Shown here piece after piece: positions 53,231-64,000 of a DNA stretch of 64,000 nt. Origin of the DNA: Macropodus opercularis (lineage: Eukaryota > Chordata > Actinopteri > Anabantiformes > Osphronemidae); NCBI GenBank assembly GCA_030770545.1, contig CM061107.1, positions 8,396,001 through 8,460,000 on the forward strand. Reading direction: 5' to 3'. The position numbers and the translations under genes are program-made. Numbering within the stretch: position 1 is the stretch's first letter; each line of letters starts with the position of its first letter. The notes below the pieces were generated by a model. That model was not told the origin of the DNA. It saw only the letters and a list, made by a program, of their open reading frames with translations, and did no database searches.

Positions 53231-54096
53231 GCTGTTGACACATGACAAATTTATTAAAAGAGTGAAGCCATACAACTGTAAAATATTATCTAAAGAATGC
53301 TGGCCATGTGTTGTCTTCCACTGTAGGTCTTCTGGCAGCAGTCTTGAAAACCTCTAGATCACAATATGTATAAGAATGCCTCACATACCTAATATACCGA
53401 CAGTGTTCTACTAGATTCAGTACTGTAACAATTACAATATGAAATTGCTGTTAAGTAGGTGTGATATACAAATGAGTGGGCAAAGAAATCTTCAAAATGG
53501 ATCATTAGTCGTAATGGAAGTGCCTTGGTATTTTGATGTTCCACAGAGAAGATGTAATGCATACTTGATATAATCACCATCAAAAACTGTGAAACGAAGG
53601 TTGCTGCAATACCAATAAGTTGCACAGCCTCAGTAACTTCTTGAACAAAACAATCAACTCAGGAGCATGTAATTAAAAAACTGTTTTTAATCAAGTTGAA
53701 CTGTCATGTGATACAAGATGTAAAAACAAAATATTTTTATAATGAAAGTAAGTTCAATCACAATAAAGCGATTTGAACCTTTTAACTATGTATAATGGTT
53801 TCGTCTTTTACACGTTTACCTTTAAGTGCTTGTTATTTTTTCAGTTATTCACTGAATAATAGACAATTTAAATGTTCCAACTTCGGAAACCCAGTGACGT
53901 CTTAGGGGAAAACTATGAGTCAACAAATATTTACAGAGAGACCCAATCATGTTTACTTCATGTAAATTGGAAACATGGTTCTCATAAACATCAACGTTCT
54001 GCTTTAAATACAAAAACATGTTCAAGCTACAGTGTATTTCCACATCCCATCCATTATGTCCACATTCAACGTAGTTGAACAGGAAAAGGATAAAGT
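53231..54096. other. Tail-to-tail interval between slc16a6 and amz2
   Basis: The stop codons of the two convergent genes are 0.87 kb apart. It holds the two 3' UTRs and nothing else that I recognise; the transcripts may overlap. Confidence 0.6.
53762..53767 (+). terminator. slc16a6 candidate polyadenylation signal
   Basis: AATAAA 530 bases after the slc16a6 stop codon. The convergent amz2 stop is only 330 bases further. Confidence 0.6.
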
Positions 54097-56303
54097 TCAT
54101 CTTTTTACCATTATGTCCAGGCATCGACGAAGCCACAGTTTGGACGTTAGGAAGGCTTCAGTGGGTTTAGGAAAAGAGGGCACAGGAGGACAGGCAGAGG
54201 CCTCTTCTGTTCTGGACGCTGGACTCGTACCATCATCCATCCAGTGAAGTAAAGCCTAGCAATGATAAAAATTTTAAACTGCTTGTAATTGTCATGATAT
54301 TTGTATATGTATTCAGCAGCTTTTGTAATAAAACAGTTAGAAGAACATGTTCCAAGAATTTACTAAATATACTAAATAAATAAAGACTTAATTGACTACT
54401 AAAACTAACATATATATACTTTTGGGGTGAAAATTGAGTCTGCCCCTGTAAAACTGTCACATTTTGTATAAACCGTGTGTCAGCACCTTAAGGCGCAGCA
54501 CACTGGGGTTAAAGTTCAGTTTGCCCTAGGGCCTAGGAACTCCACGTAAACAAGGCATGTCAGACAGCTGAGAACATTATCAGCGCTGTGCATGTTGTCT
54601 AGATAGTGGGCTGAAACAATCTCGGTTACTTTGGCATGCGAGACTAAACTCGTTGACCCAGCTGCATTTAGGCGCCATTTGTAAGACTGTAAAAGTAATG
54701 TCACGGAAAATGAAAGAAGTAGAAGTACAGTATAATGACCAGCCATTTAACTACTAGTACATCTAATTACTGCCAGAATGGTTGTTTTGTTACCTTGTAT
54801 CTTTCAGCTATGTTGAAGTTGATTGAAACCTGTAGCTTGCGAAGGCAGATGGGACAAAAATCCAGAGGCCTACGATCAGACTCTTCTAAATGGTTGGAGC
54901 CCTGCATGACGCAGCTCAACCACTGGCAATGCTTTATTCCAAACATATGGCCAATCTCATGGGTCATTGTCTGGAAAGGGTCATTTTAGTCAACATATGT
55001 GTCTTAAGCAAGTAGGGGAAAAGTTCAAAGCTGGAGTGGCAGAGTGTGATTTTGCAAACCTTGCAGGATCGTAGCAGCAGAGTGCTGGTGATGGGTGGAG
55101 TGTAATAGCCGTCAAACACGGAATAGTCACCCGGCTTTGGCTGAAGCTGTTTCTTCAGCCTCCCAGCATAATTTCCGGAGTAGAAATTGTCATCATATCT
55201 TGCAAAGCTGAAAACACCCATTCCTGAGAACAGTCAAGGAACATTTATAAGATTGTAGGCATCTTAGCACCATCTAGTGGCAGCTGATGTGTATAACTAT
55301 TAAGCAATTTGTATTTCCTCCTCTTCCTTGCTTGTTTATTCTTCACAGGTTAGGGTTTGCAGCAGTTTGCAGGACACTACAGTGCTGTCAGGTATTTCAC
55401 TAGTATTATTAGGCAAATTATAACCTCATTAATCACAGAGATCATCTTTATTAGTTAACATCTTACCCCTACTGAGAGAAGCCTGTCCAAACACAAAGTT
55501 CCAGGAGTCTTTAGGATACAGGTCAATCATTGTGATTCCAACGATACAAAAAGCATCTTTTGGTTTGCGTTTCCCCAGAAACCGTAGCACGTCACCTAAA
55601 ATTCAAGGGGAAACCACAACATTAAAGCCCAGTTGGGATGATTACATTTTACTCTTAACACTGTCATGTTTCTACTACATACCAGTGAGGATCTGAAGAT
55701 TGTGTGAGCTACTGTTAACTCTGAACGTACATCCTGTTTCAGCCACAGAAACCGCTGGCAGCAACTTTACAGAAAGCCCATAGAAGAAAGCCTGGCAGTA
55801 CTCTCTGAGCCACTCCACATACTGGTCTGTCTGGAACCCTGCCTCCCCAAAGGAACCTAGACGGACACAGGGCAGAATAACAGTCAAGCTGTGATGGGAC
55901 ATGCCACACATCTGTGTGAGTTCTCTGCATGGTCTGCTGACATTTTGACTGATTCCCTAAACACACCTAAAACTTGGGAAGACAGGCCATAGCTGCACTA
56001 GACATAAACATACCCACCTATAGTTTGAATATAAATAGTATTGTGGGCTGCATTGGGAGTCAAGCGGAAACGGTCTCTGTAGAAGCTCTCAAAGTCCTGA
56101 GGCTCCTCTGGGTGAGCAGGAATCCAGTCTGAGTCAGAACGTACTGTGATGGACTGGAAAGTCTGGCATGGCCCTGGGTGGAGTCCTTCCTCCAGAAGAC
56201 GCTTTTCCTCTTTTGTATACTGGCTATAAAGTGTAACCAGGCCCTGACGCTTAGACACCAGCGCTGCGTGCAGCTCCTCCGCAGAGTGCTGAATCACCTC
56301 CAT
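54097..56303 (-). CDS. amz2: Archaemetzincin-2, zinc metallopeptidase
   Basis: AMZ2 is a metzincin-type aminopeptidase conserved from archaea to vertebrates. Six coding exons give 362 residues (human 360): 56018-56303, 55683-55856, 55467-55595, 55060-55223, 54794-54970 and 54097-54255. The zinc and structural motif is complete: HEIGHMFGIKHC from His255, then C and M residues (LSCVMQGSNH) and a CPIC pair, matching HExxHxxGx3Cx4CxMx17CxxC. Upstream blocks AFCIVGITMIDLYP, SWNFVFGQASL and GVFSFARYDDNFY are family-typical. The last exon is poorly conserved and short, as in other vertebrates. An acceptor lies directly before the ATG (CAG|ATG), so the 5' UTR is on a separate exon. The donor after 55060 is GTTTGC, non-ideal but in phase. 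Confidence 0.96.
55267..55280 (-). promoter_or_regulatory. CTCF-like core motif
   Basis: The minus strand reads CCACTAGATGGTGC, one mismatch from the CTCF core, inside an amz2 intron. Confidence 0.3.
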
Positions 56304-57160
56304 CTGTCAGAGAAGGCAGCAGATGTACGGGCTAATGCTAAATGAGCCTGGCATGACACAACATCGGGTCAGGGCAACGCCTATCGAGCTGTCGCTAAGC
56401 TCTTTAATAAAATATCGGTGTGCGTATTGTTTTTTAAAAGCCTGAAATGCTGCTGCAACATAAAACTCGACAAGCAGGCCTCCATGTTGTCAATACCGGA
56501 AGTGATCTGATGACGTCATATAAACATTAGGGTGGAGCTCTTCGCTGACGACCAGCAAAGACAAGTTCGCAACTGTCACGCATAACGACGTCGGAGTGTA
56601 ACGGTAAACTTCCTTAAAACAACGTTAGAATCCGGTAGATTTGCATCTATGCTCTTCCCGTGTCTTCGCCCAGGCCGCTGTCAAGTACAGGCAAGAGTTA
56701 ACCACGAGTAATGGTGAGATGCAAGAATACGAAAGCGGAAGAACTTTCAGATAGCATAGTAAGCTAGTTAGTTAGCACCATTAAGGGGTAGCACCTAGCG
56801 CTTTAGCTTGTCGCCTTCGCTATCATGCCTGGAGCTCCTCGAGATTTCACGGCGTAAACGAGAGTATCTAGTAATTACACATCCAGCAGCAGCCTGTACC
56901 ACCTCTAAGGCGCAGGGAGGGTTGGATTGGACCGGACCTGGAGCAGTGACAAGCCTGTTTGTGGATCAGCCGGTCGGTGATAACGGTTAGCTCAGTCCCA
57001 CATCCTGGACTTCCTGGTGAGAAAAGAGGGAGCCTGCCGTGCTGAGGTTATACGAAATGGTCGTGGACCTGTAACCCATCCAAAGCTTTTAAACAAAGAC
57101 CAGCTAATAAGGAGTGTCAGCCTGTCCCTTTGCCAAAAAACACCCACCAACGGTGCAGAA
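56304..57160. promoter_or_regulatory. amz2/fam104a bidirectional promoter
   Basis: The start codons are 0.86 kb apart and diverge. ACCGGAAGTG (ETS/GABP type) at 56496-56505 is followed 5 bases later by a perfect CRE, TGACGTCA, at 56511-56518. No TATA box was seen. This layout is typical of housekeeping bidirectional promoters. The rest is probably non-coding leader of both genes. Confidence 0.6.
56496..56518. promoter_or_regulatory. ETS site next to perfect CRE
   Basis: ACCGGAAGTG, a 5-base spacer and TGACGTCA lie in the amz2/fam104a divergent promoter. Confidence 0.55.
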
Positions 57161-58199
57161 ATGCTGACTGACAACAGGTAAGAAGAACCGGTATTACTAT
57201 ATTTAAATGTTTGTCAACACGTGCTCGTTATAACACAGAATATTGCACCTAGTGCTTATGTAATATTATTTCCCCTTGATTGTACTGCAGCATTTTATAG
57301 CATAAAATACAATCACAAAAAGCTAAATCAATATGACAGACAACTCACTGATACTGTACACAGGTCATATTGGGCTCTAATCACTGTGTGCCACATGTCT
57401 CATCATGTAACTGCCTGAGTGCATGGAGCTATTTTTGGTTCCTTGTCGTGTTCTCCCTTCTGACACTGCCTTTCCCTGCCCAGTCTCTCCCCCCCCTCCT
57501 GCGTCCTTACTGTCACTGTCTCTTTAATTTCCACTCCACAGGCCTGTGCGTTCAACAGTCGTCTCAACCTCTATTTCTGTTTTGCATAGGAAGAGGCATC
57601 GTAGCTGTGACAGTGAGGAGGACCGACAGCTGAGTCCTCAGGCCAAGAGGACAGGGGGGGGTCCCAGCTTGCTTGTGTCAGATTTAGACTCTGAGGTGAG
57701 ACGAGTTCATCTTTAAATTGGTCTTTAGACAGTGACGTACGTTTATAGTTTTATCGGATTGTCATATAATAGTTGTCTTCAGGGTGTAGATACATTTTTC
57801 TAAGGTTATACTGTACAGTCTTTGAAGATATAATGCAGATTGTTTACATTTTTAAATAAAAATAATAATAATATCTTATTTATAGCTTCTGTAGCCGTGG
57901 AATTACTATTAAGCAGCCAATTTTGTTCTGTGTTCCAGTCTTCCAGCAGTGACAGCAGCAATGGGATCAGTAGTCCAGAGAGACCAATAGTGGTCAGTGC
58001 GAGGCCATGCATACATCAGAGCCACAACAACTGCATCACCCAGTACTCCCTCAGCCCAAAGCCTCAAAACTCTGCTAGTTCCTTGCAACATGGTTTCCAT
58101 GGTGACAGCAGTAATGGCTCTTACGACTACATAAACCGAGTTCTGAGGGAGGCGCACTTCAACAGCCTGCAGACCAGAGGGCGTCCAGGCTCGACATGA
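57161..58199 (+). CDS. fam104a: FAM104A-type protein (VCP nuclear cofactor family)
   Basis: FAM104 proteins (VCF1/2) bind VCP/p97 and favour its nuclear import. Three exons give 127 residues: 57161-57177, 57590-57695 and 57939-58199. The N terminus is basic (RKRHRSC, QAKRTG), consistent with a nuclear localisation signal. A Ser-rich stretch (SSSSDSSNGISSPER) follows. The C-terminal helix, YDYINRVLREAHFNSLQTRG at about 103-122, is the conserved p97-binding element. The first coding exon holds only five full codons, MLTDN. The assignment to fam104a rather than fam104b rests on overall feel and on fish having chiefly one copy; this is the least certain part. It is divergent from amz2 and convergent with tepsin. 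Confidence 0.88.
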
Positions 58200-58597
58200 C
58201 CATGACCTGTGACCCCTCTCCTGACCTTTTGTTCCTTGCCCATCAGTGTCGTCACTACTGGCACGGTGGCTCCTCCTTGAAAGCCTCAAGTCACACACAC
58301 GGGTCAGGTGGAAGGGGGAAACATGTGGGATGCTCTGTAGATTTGGGGCACACAGGCTCATCCCCACCTTGCCATGTACCATTTGTTAAGACCATAAGCA
58401 CATCCGCCTTTCCATGGCCCAGCCACTGTGGTTTTCTGTATCAATGTGTATGTGTGTTAGTGTGTGCGTGCACGCACATTGTGCACTTTATAAAGAGGTA
58501 CCATTCTCTTTACATGCGTGCGTTGATGTGTGGACATTTTCATTGGTGCTAATCACAAGAAAAGTGTGATGATAATCGTAAGTGCTTGCAAAAGTAA

Positions 58598-58603
58598 ATA
58601 AAG
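58598..58603 (+). terminator. fam104a candidate polyadenylation signal
   Basis: AATAAA about 400 bases after the fam104a stop codon. Confidence 0.6.
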
Positions 58604-58984
58604 CTAAGCACTTTATTCAATAACTCCTCATTCTGTTTACTCTTGACTGGGGAAGCCAGTCGTATGTTTATATATGTGAAATGGGAGTTGTTGTGATCCC
58701 ATTCACAAAGAAAGTCGATGGAGGCCAACATATTCACTCCCAAGGAGCATTATTAAAACAATCCAATAAAAACATTGAGTCTTGTCTATTTTGTCCAAGC
58801 AAAGTAAACAGTATTTTCTTACTTTTAAAATTACAGCATATTTTGTTTTTGAGTGTGTGCAGCAGTGCGGCTTGTGTTCACTGATACAAGACGTGTAGTG
58901 TTACCAGTAATGATTTTCACGTACTAAACACCACAATACCGCATGGACCTAAAATAATAATGACATTGTGAAGATAATCTGCTT

Positions 58985-58990
58985 TTTATT
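58985..58990 (-). terminator. tepsin candidate polyadenylation signal
   Basis: AATAAA on the minus strand, about 530 bases after the tepsin stop codon. Confidence 0.5.
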
Positions 58991-59417
58991 TGGTGCTTGA
59001 TGTGCATTAAATGCATTTTCACCAAACACAACTCCACACAATGTTAGAGTATGTTTAGTTATTTCCTCTATTAGTTCTCCAGTAATATGCACACTGCAAC
59101 CACTCTATGTTCTCATAAATACAGGATATGTGTAATAAATATATTGTAAACTAAAACTCTGAACATTTAAATTGACATTATAGCTTAGTGACAATTTTAT
59201 GGAAGACCACTCTGTAGATTTAAGAGCTCATAGGAAAAGAAACTGTAGTGCAAATTACAAATGGAGGGATTGTCCCTCAGAGGTTCAGGGCGTGCTGCAG
59301 TAACAGTTGTTACCTAAAAGAAATCCTGAGATAAAGCAACCACCTGTAATAACCTACCATCTTAGACAACCATACATAAACCTCACCCTCTGCTCCATTT
59401 GACAGATACATTTATAA

Positions 59418-59422
<5 letters not shown>

Positions 59423-59463
<41 letters not shown>
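59423..59463. repeat. (TA)n microsatellite
   Basis: About 20 TA units in the presumed tepsin 3' UTR, about 60 bases after the stop codon. Confidence 0.95.
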
Positions 59464-59467
<4 letters not shown>

Positions 59468-59520
59468 TGACATCACTGGTTTAAAAGTAACACTTCAAGC
59501 GTTAAAAACTTGTTCAGTGG

Positions 59521-62500
59521 TCAAAAGTTGAGAAATGAGAAGGCTGATACTGTTTGGTTGTCTCCTGATTCAACAGCTTTACAAACTGAAATGACTTGAT
59601 CACCGTCAGGGTTATGCACATCTGAATTCTCCTTAAAATTATCACCCATTGTGCCAGCATTTGTCACACACAGGGGTCTTCCCTTAGTCACTAGCTCCAT
59701 ACCATTGAACAGGGACGGTGTCATCAGATGGGCCTGCTTGCTCTTGGTGTAGCTTCTGTCTCTGAGAAGCTCTGGATCATCAGCTGCGGGTTTAACTTGA
59801 GGAATCCTGACTGGTTCTTGCTGAATGGATGAATGGTCCTCAGTGTCATTAATCAGCTCTTCTGAAGAGTCTCTCTGAGCCAAAACCAGAAGAGAAAGGG
59901 AAGCTGGGTGATTTGGTGCTTGGGTGACGTCTTTGGGTAAGGTGTTGGGCTGAATATGGTTGAGGTTGGCACTGGTGTGAGCAGAGTGGACTGGTAATAA
60001 AGGGTCAGGGTATGTCGGTGTTCGATGCTGGCTACTATTCACTGTATCATGTTTTGGAGCCTGTGGAAGTCCACACATCAGTGCCTCAAACTGTCTCAAG
60101 ATCTGGAAAAAAAAGAAGGTTTTCTCAAACACTGTTCATGACATGTTCAGGATGCAAAGCATTCTCTTTCAGTGTCTCTTACCTTGGTGGCTTTGTTTCC
60201 TACTGGTCCAGGAGGGCCCTCACTTAACTGGCGAAGCCTTCGCTGTGTAGCTTCAAACATTTGTTCCAGGGATAGAAGGTCAGAGGTCATGAGGCATGCA
60301 ACAGCACACAGTGCTCGCTGTAACAGTGGATAAATACAAGATTAGAATATTAAGTGTGAAAAATATGATCAATAAACCTTAATCTTTGTTACCATCTTAA
60401 TAGTGTTTGAGGGATCTTGAAGCTTGCTTGAGAGCAACTCCACCACAACGTCACAGTTTAGAGTGGAGCATCTGACAGAATAAATGACAAATGACGTGCT
60501 ATTCACAGTGATTAATTAAATATTGAAGACAATAACCAATACAGTACATAAAAAGGCTTCTGTATTCTCAGTCTAATTTTGGATGCACTGACTCTTTGAT
60601 GAAGTGCAGGCTTTCCTCCCTGGACAAGAAAACTCTGGAGTCTTCAGTCAATTTGTTGATGAGTGCCATCTCCTGGCCACAGTCCCCCAGTTGCAAAGCT
60701 TCCACCCTGAAGACCAGACAACATATGAGACAATAATGAAAAAAAATTGAGAAGACACATTTACTTATGGCTACAATATAATACAGCATTTTGTTATCTA
60801 CGATGAATTTTCTGATTGAAATTAGCCCTCACCTTTCTGATAGGTCCCCGCTGCTTTCTCTACTGACTCCTGACTGGCTCCCAGTACCAGCAGACTTACT
60901 GTCCAGAGAGGCCCTGCTATTGGCAGTTATGTCCTGAGAAGAGTTGTGAGAGGAGCTGTTGCCACTGTCTGTCTCTTCCCATCCACCCCCCACCTGCCCT
61001 GGGCATCGCTGGGTCACTGCTGGAATGAAGACAGGATAGTCTGCACTGTGACATTTATTAAGCTAACTGGAAGTAGCAAGAATGAGAGTGGGCTTGTCTT
61101 TAATCACACCAGTAATCACCTTTTGCTGTGCGAGCAGGCAAGTTATACGCACATGCAGGGACAGCCACCTCTATAGGTGCAGATGGTGCCACAACGGCCC
61201 GATAATAGTTGTCATGGAGTCGGATTCCTTGATGCTCAGTAGGAGGAAGGACAGCACTGGCTACTACCTCTGCAGCTTTCTGGATCTTATCCAGTAGGGA
61301 ATCACTACCTACTGAGATGAGTGGGGGCACAAATAAAGGTACGGATCATTACACAGAAACAAACTGTAACTGGATTCACATCAGTTTGTGTAGTGATGCA
61401 TCACTCACTGGATGCCTGCTTCCCTGGACTGTACCCAAAGCCCTGCATTCCCGACCTATGGGAAGTTGCAGATCCCATACCTGAACAGAATTATTATAAT
61501 ACTGTTGCTGTTACAGATTCATATCACACAGAAACAGCACAGGTTACTAATAACGTGTAATTATAGCTTGTTCTACTAAAATATGTCAGTAAGTTATGAA
61601 AATGTGATAATAATAATGTGATAATAAATTCAATTTTAATAACTCACCTATTGATGCAAAAGTGAGTTGACACATGCCACTTTTGGTTGATATTGTCTCT
61701 GTGAAAAGCAACTTGGCAACTTCCTGAACAGAAACAAACAAAATGTGTTAGCATAGTTGTTACAGATGAACTTTCACATATGAAGTAACCGAAAGTTCCT
61801 TCTCAGTTACCTGTGCTGTACTTCTCACTTTTTGGTACAATGCTGTGCCATGGATGGGGTCAGGTGGGCCGCTGTAAACTAGGCGAGCACAAATGTCCAA
61901 TGGCAAATATGAAACACGAACAGAGAAGCCACAGAGAGTTGACAGTTAAAAGTTCAATGTGACCGGTGGCTAACCTGACGCTTGCTGAATAAAGGTGGAG
62001 TTTCTTCTGAGTTCTGTGAGAAAGTGGTTTGACCCATGGCCACAGAGATGGACGAAGATCTTCAGCACCTGTAAAACCACAAGGCTGATGTCACTCACTA
62101 ACAGACCTGAAAGGACAATGCAACGCTGCAAAACCGCAAGTTCACATTAAAGACGGAAACATTAGTAGCAACACTCCTCTCACTTTCAGTTTGACATGAC
62201 AGGACTCCACCTGCAGCCTCTCCAGAAGATATTCCAGCAGGCACTGACCACATCCTGAAGACTCATGGGAGATTTCTACAGTGTGTTAAGGATAGAAGCC
62301 TTAACTCTGTACACCTGCTAGGTAAGGAAGCGTGTAATACTTATCCCACAAAAACACATCGCACATTTAGATTGCTAATTACCAAGGATATTGTGAAAGC
62401 ACTCTTTATTTATTGACCGTTTAAACTTTGGGTAATAAGCTTAATGAAACCAAGCCCTGCATTTGGAATTTCTGAGACCCACATGTAGCAAAGGATACTC

Positions 62501-62927
62501 CCAATCTCCTGGAAAAGGTAGCCAGGACAGGGGTTTTCATCATCTGCTGTCGCCTTCATTAAAGTGGGCACCTACAAAGACATCAAACAAGTTCAAAGCG
62601 ACACTGGATGTACAGTCTGTAACATTCCAGTTTGGTTTCTGGGGTTTTATTTGGCTTTCTACTTGTTGACAAATAGCGTAACATCAATATTCCTCACATA
62701 GCAGTTGAAACACGACAAGCAATGTCAGTAGCAGTATCTTTATGTTGTTAGCAAAGCAAGCTAACAGCAGCCTAATGATGACAACTTTACACATGCAGCT
62801 AAACCCGCTGACGCTGAGTCTAATTAAACAAGCTTTGCTCTGCTGTTAAGTGTTCAGCTAAGTAACAGCCACAATAATTAGCACTTACCTTCTGCAGAAA
62901 AGCTAATCGCTCCATAAATGTTGCCAT
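59521..62927 (-). CDS. tepsin: Tepsin, AP-4 complex accessory subunit
   Basis: Tepsin is the accessory protein of the AP-4 coat at the trans-Golgi network. Thirteen exons give 477 residues (human about 525): 62889-62927, 62499-62571, 62184-62275, 61975-62068, 61811-61878, 61648-61723, 61409-61480, 61120-61311, 60833-61016, 60593-60706, 60393-60471, 60183-60317 and 59521-60102. An ENTH-like domain is at about 14-140 (CPGYLFQEIG, VLKIFVHLCGHG, PPDPIHGTALYQKVR). A Ser/Gly-rich linker is followed by a second helical (VHS/ENTH-like) domain at about 180-285 (VFLSREESLHFIKE, GPVGNKATK). The unstructured tail carries both AP-4 appendage motifs: LFNGMEL at 415-421 (beta4 type) and SAFSFLN at 470-476 (epsilon type), just before the stop. 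The exon 10 donor is GTCAGT. It shares a short promoter region with ndufaf8. Confidence 0.95.
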
Positions 62928-63338
62928 GATTTAGCAATCCTTGCTGCGGGTCACTCATCTTCTTCCCAAGCGCACCAGAGGTGGGCGGGCTTCAAGGTGA
63001 CATCTAGCGAATCAGATAAATGCAAGTCGCAGTCTCGCAATCTATTGGTCATCCGAGTACGCCCCCAACGACGAACAACAGCGTATCGCATTCAATAACA
63101 CTGGAGCTGACACTTAGATTGACAAAGGATAAGCGAATTATCTTGCTGGATATTCTGCAGACGTTTCCTTGATGACTGGGTCAACAATATGGCGCTGCCC
63201 ATGCTTAACAGAGCTGTTGAATCTGTTTGTTGATATGCATTTTTCAGTTAAATCATCAAACTGTGAAAGAGCCTGGGTGTCGGAGTTACCGACTCGTCTT
63301 CAACGTGCTTTACGTTGACTTAAAACACACCAAGAATC
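62928..63338. promoter_or_regulatory. tepsin/ndufaf8 bidirectional promoter
   Basis: Only 411 bases separate the diverging start codons. It contains an inverted CCAAT box (ATTGG at 63043-63047) and an AATATGGCGC sequence near 63187 similar to YY1 sites. No TATA box was seen. The two genes are also neighbours in human. Confidence 0.6.
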
Positions 63339-63836
63339 ATGTCTGGGTCAAATGTGTGGAGCCGAACTCGAGAGAAAATGCGTCTTTTCCCCGAACTTTT
63401 TGCGCAGTGTACAACAGAGGTGAGGACTTAAAACTAAAAGGAGTCTTAGCTCACATAACAGAGAGGTGAGATGTAGTGAGCAGCGAATGCTAGCTAGCTA
63501 AAAGCTAACTAAGTTCAGTCGAGGTGTGGACGAACAGTTATCGTTCTTGTACATGTAATACACAAATACAATACATGAACGTCAAGGTCAGATATTATAT
63601 AACTGCTCATGACTTGTCCAGGCAGCAGCGTATGGGAGGTGCGTGGCCGCTACCACGACAGACAGACAGGAGTTGAAAAAAGACCTGTGTTCCAAGGAAT
63701 TTGAAGCTTTGAAGACCTGCTTTACAAATGCAGTAAGTGGAAAAAGCAGTGATGCTCCGTCTGGTCTTTTGTAGTTCTGATTTATTTATCATTTTAAGTG
63801 TATTTTTTATTGCAGGCGAAGAGAAGATGTATATAA
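63339..63836 (+). CDS. ndufaf8: NDUFAF8, complex I assembly factor (twin CX9C)
   Basis: NDUFAF8 is a small mitochondrial protein that stabilises NDUFAF5 for complex I assembly. Three exons give 70 residues: 63339-63419, 63622-63732 and 63816-63836. The N terminus MSGSNVWSRTREKMRLFPEL matches the family. Two CX9C pairs, Cys24/Cys34 (CTTEAAAYGRC) and Cys50/Cys60 (CSKEFEALKTC), form the coiled-coil-helix fold imported by MIA40. The last exon codes for just AKRRCI and stop. All junctions are phase 0. It is too short to appear as one open reading frame in genomic DNA. Confidence 0.95.
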
Positions 63837-64000
63837 GCGGAAGCCTGAATTCAGCAAAACGTCTGTTCGCTGCTGATGGAGAAGAAAACCAAACGCAACA
63901 AAATAGTTGGAATTACTCTCAGATGTTGATGCAAATGTGGCTGCTTTGACTATCAGGAGTGCAATCAACTTTATTTAATGGCAGTAGAAATGGAAACATT
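63837..64000 (+). other. ndufaf8 3' flank
   Basis: Presumed 3' UTR running to the window edge; no polyadenylation hexamer before the end. Confidence 0.5.

Larger units (their letters stand above)
58200..59520. other. Tail-to-tail interval between fam104a and tepsin
   Basis: The interval holds the fam104a 3' UTR to about 58625, a minus-strand AATAAA at 58985-58990 and the presumed tepsin 3' UTR with a TA microsatellite. No coding exon was seen. Confidence 0.6.

Noticed and set aside
57909..58382. 157-codon minus ORF opposite fam104a exon 3
   Set aside because: It is the antisense shadow of the coding exon; the plus strand has phase-matched splice sites and a recognisable product.

Overview
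The window is vertebrate nuclear DNA, almost certainly from a ray-finned (teleost) fish. All eleven genes are split by short GT-AG introns, splice phases close exactly at almost every junction, and the translated exons match vertebrate families end to end. Compact introns, many CA/TG microsatellites and a decayed Tc1-like transposon fit a teleost. Nothing prokaryotic, viral or CRISPR-like was seen.

Layout, left to right: 3'-truncated myoferlin-type ferlin (-, 1-8387); EF-hand/WD40 protein (+, 9516-16234); a gene-poor, microsatellite-rich gap (16235-21715); fam20a (+, 21716-27536); prkar1a (-, 31198-34522); wipi1 (+, 37208-42443); arsg (-, 44038-48204); slc16a6 (+, 50930-53230); amz2 (-, 54097-56303); fam104a (+, 57161-58199); tepsin (-, 59521-62927); ndufaf8 (+, 63339-63836). 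Nearly every neighbour pair is divergent or convergent, so the window holds five head-to-head promoter regions.

The core fam20a-prkar1a-wipi1-arsg-slc16a6-amz2 has the same gene content, order and relative orientation that I recall for human 17q24.2, read in the opposite direction. The flanking fam104a, tepsin and ndufaf8 are, from memory, also human 17q genes but lie further away there. The ferlin and WD40 gene on the left are not part of that human block. The genes share no single pathway: they cover membrane repair/fusion (ferlin), secretory-pathway phosphorylation (fam20a), PKA signalling (prkar1a), autophagy (wipi1), lysosomal sulfate hydrolysis (arsg), monocarboxylate/ketone transport (slc16a6), a zinc metallopeptidase (amz2), a VCP/p97 cofactor (fam104a), AP-4 trafficking (tepsin) and complex I assembly (ndufaf8).

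The most interesting signals are regulatory or small-scale: two perfect CREs upstream of the PKA regulatory-subunit gene, a 27-unit TG tract directly before a prkar1a 3' splice site, an ETS-CRE pair between amz2 and fam104a, CTCF-like cores at several gene boundaries, and a 70-residue twin CX9C gene split over three tiny exons. I found no previously undescribed system. Exon coordinates were read by eye with phase checking; no alignment or transcript data were available.
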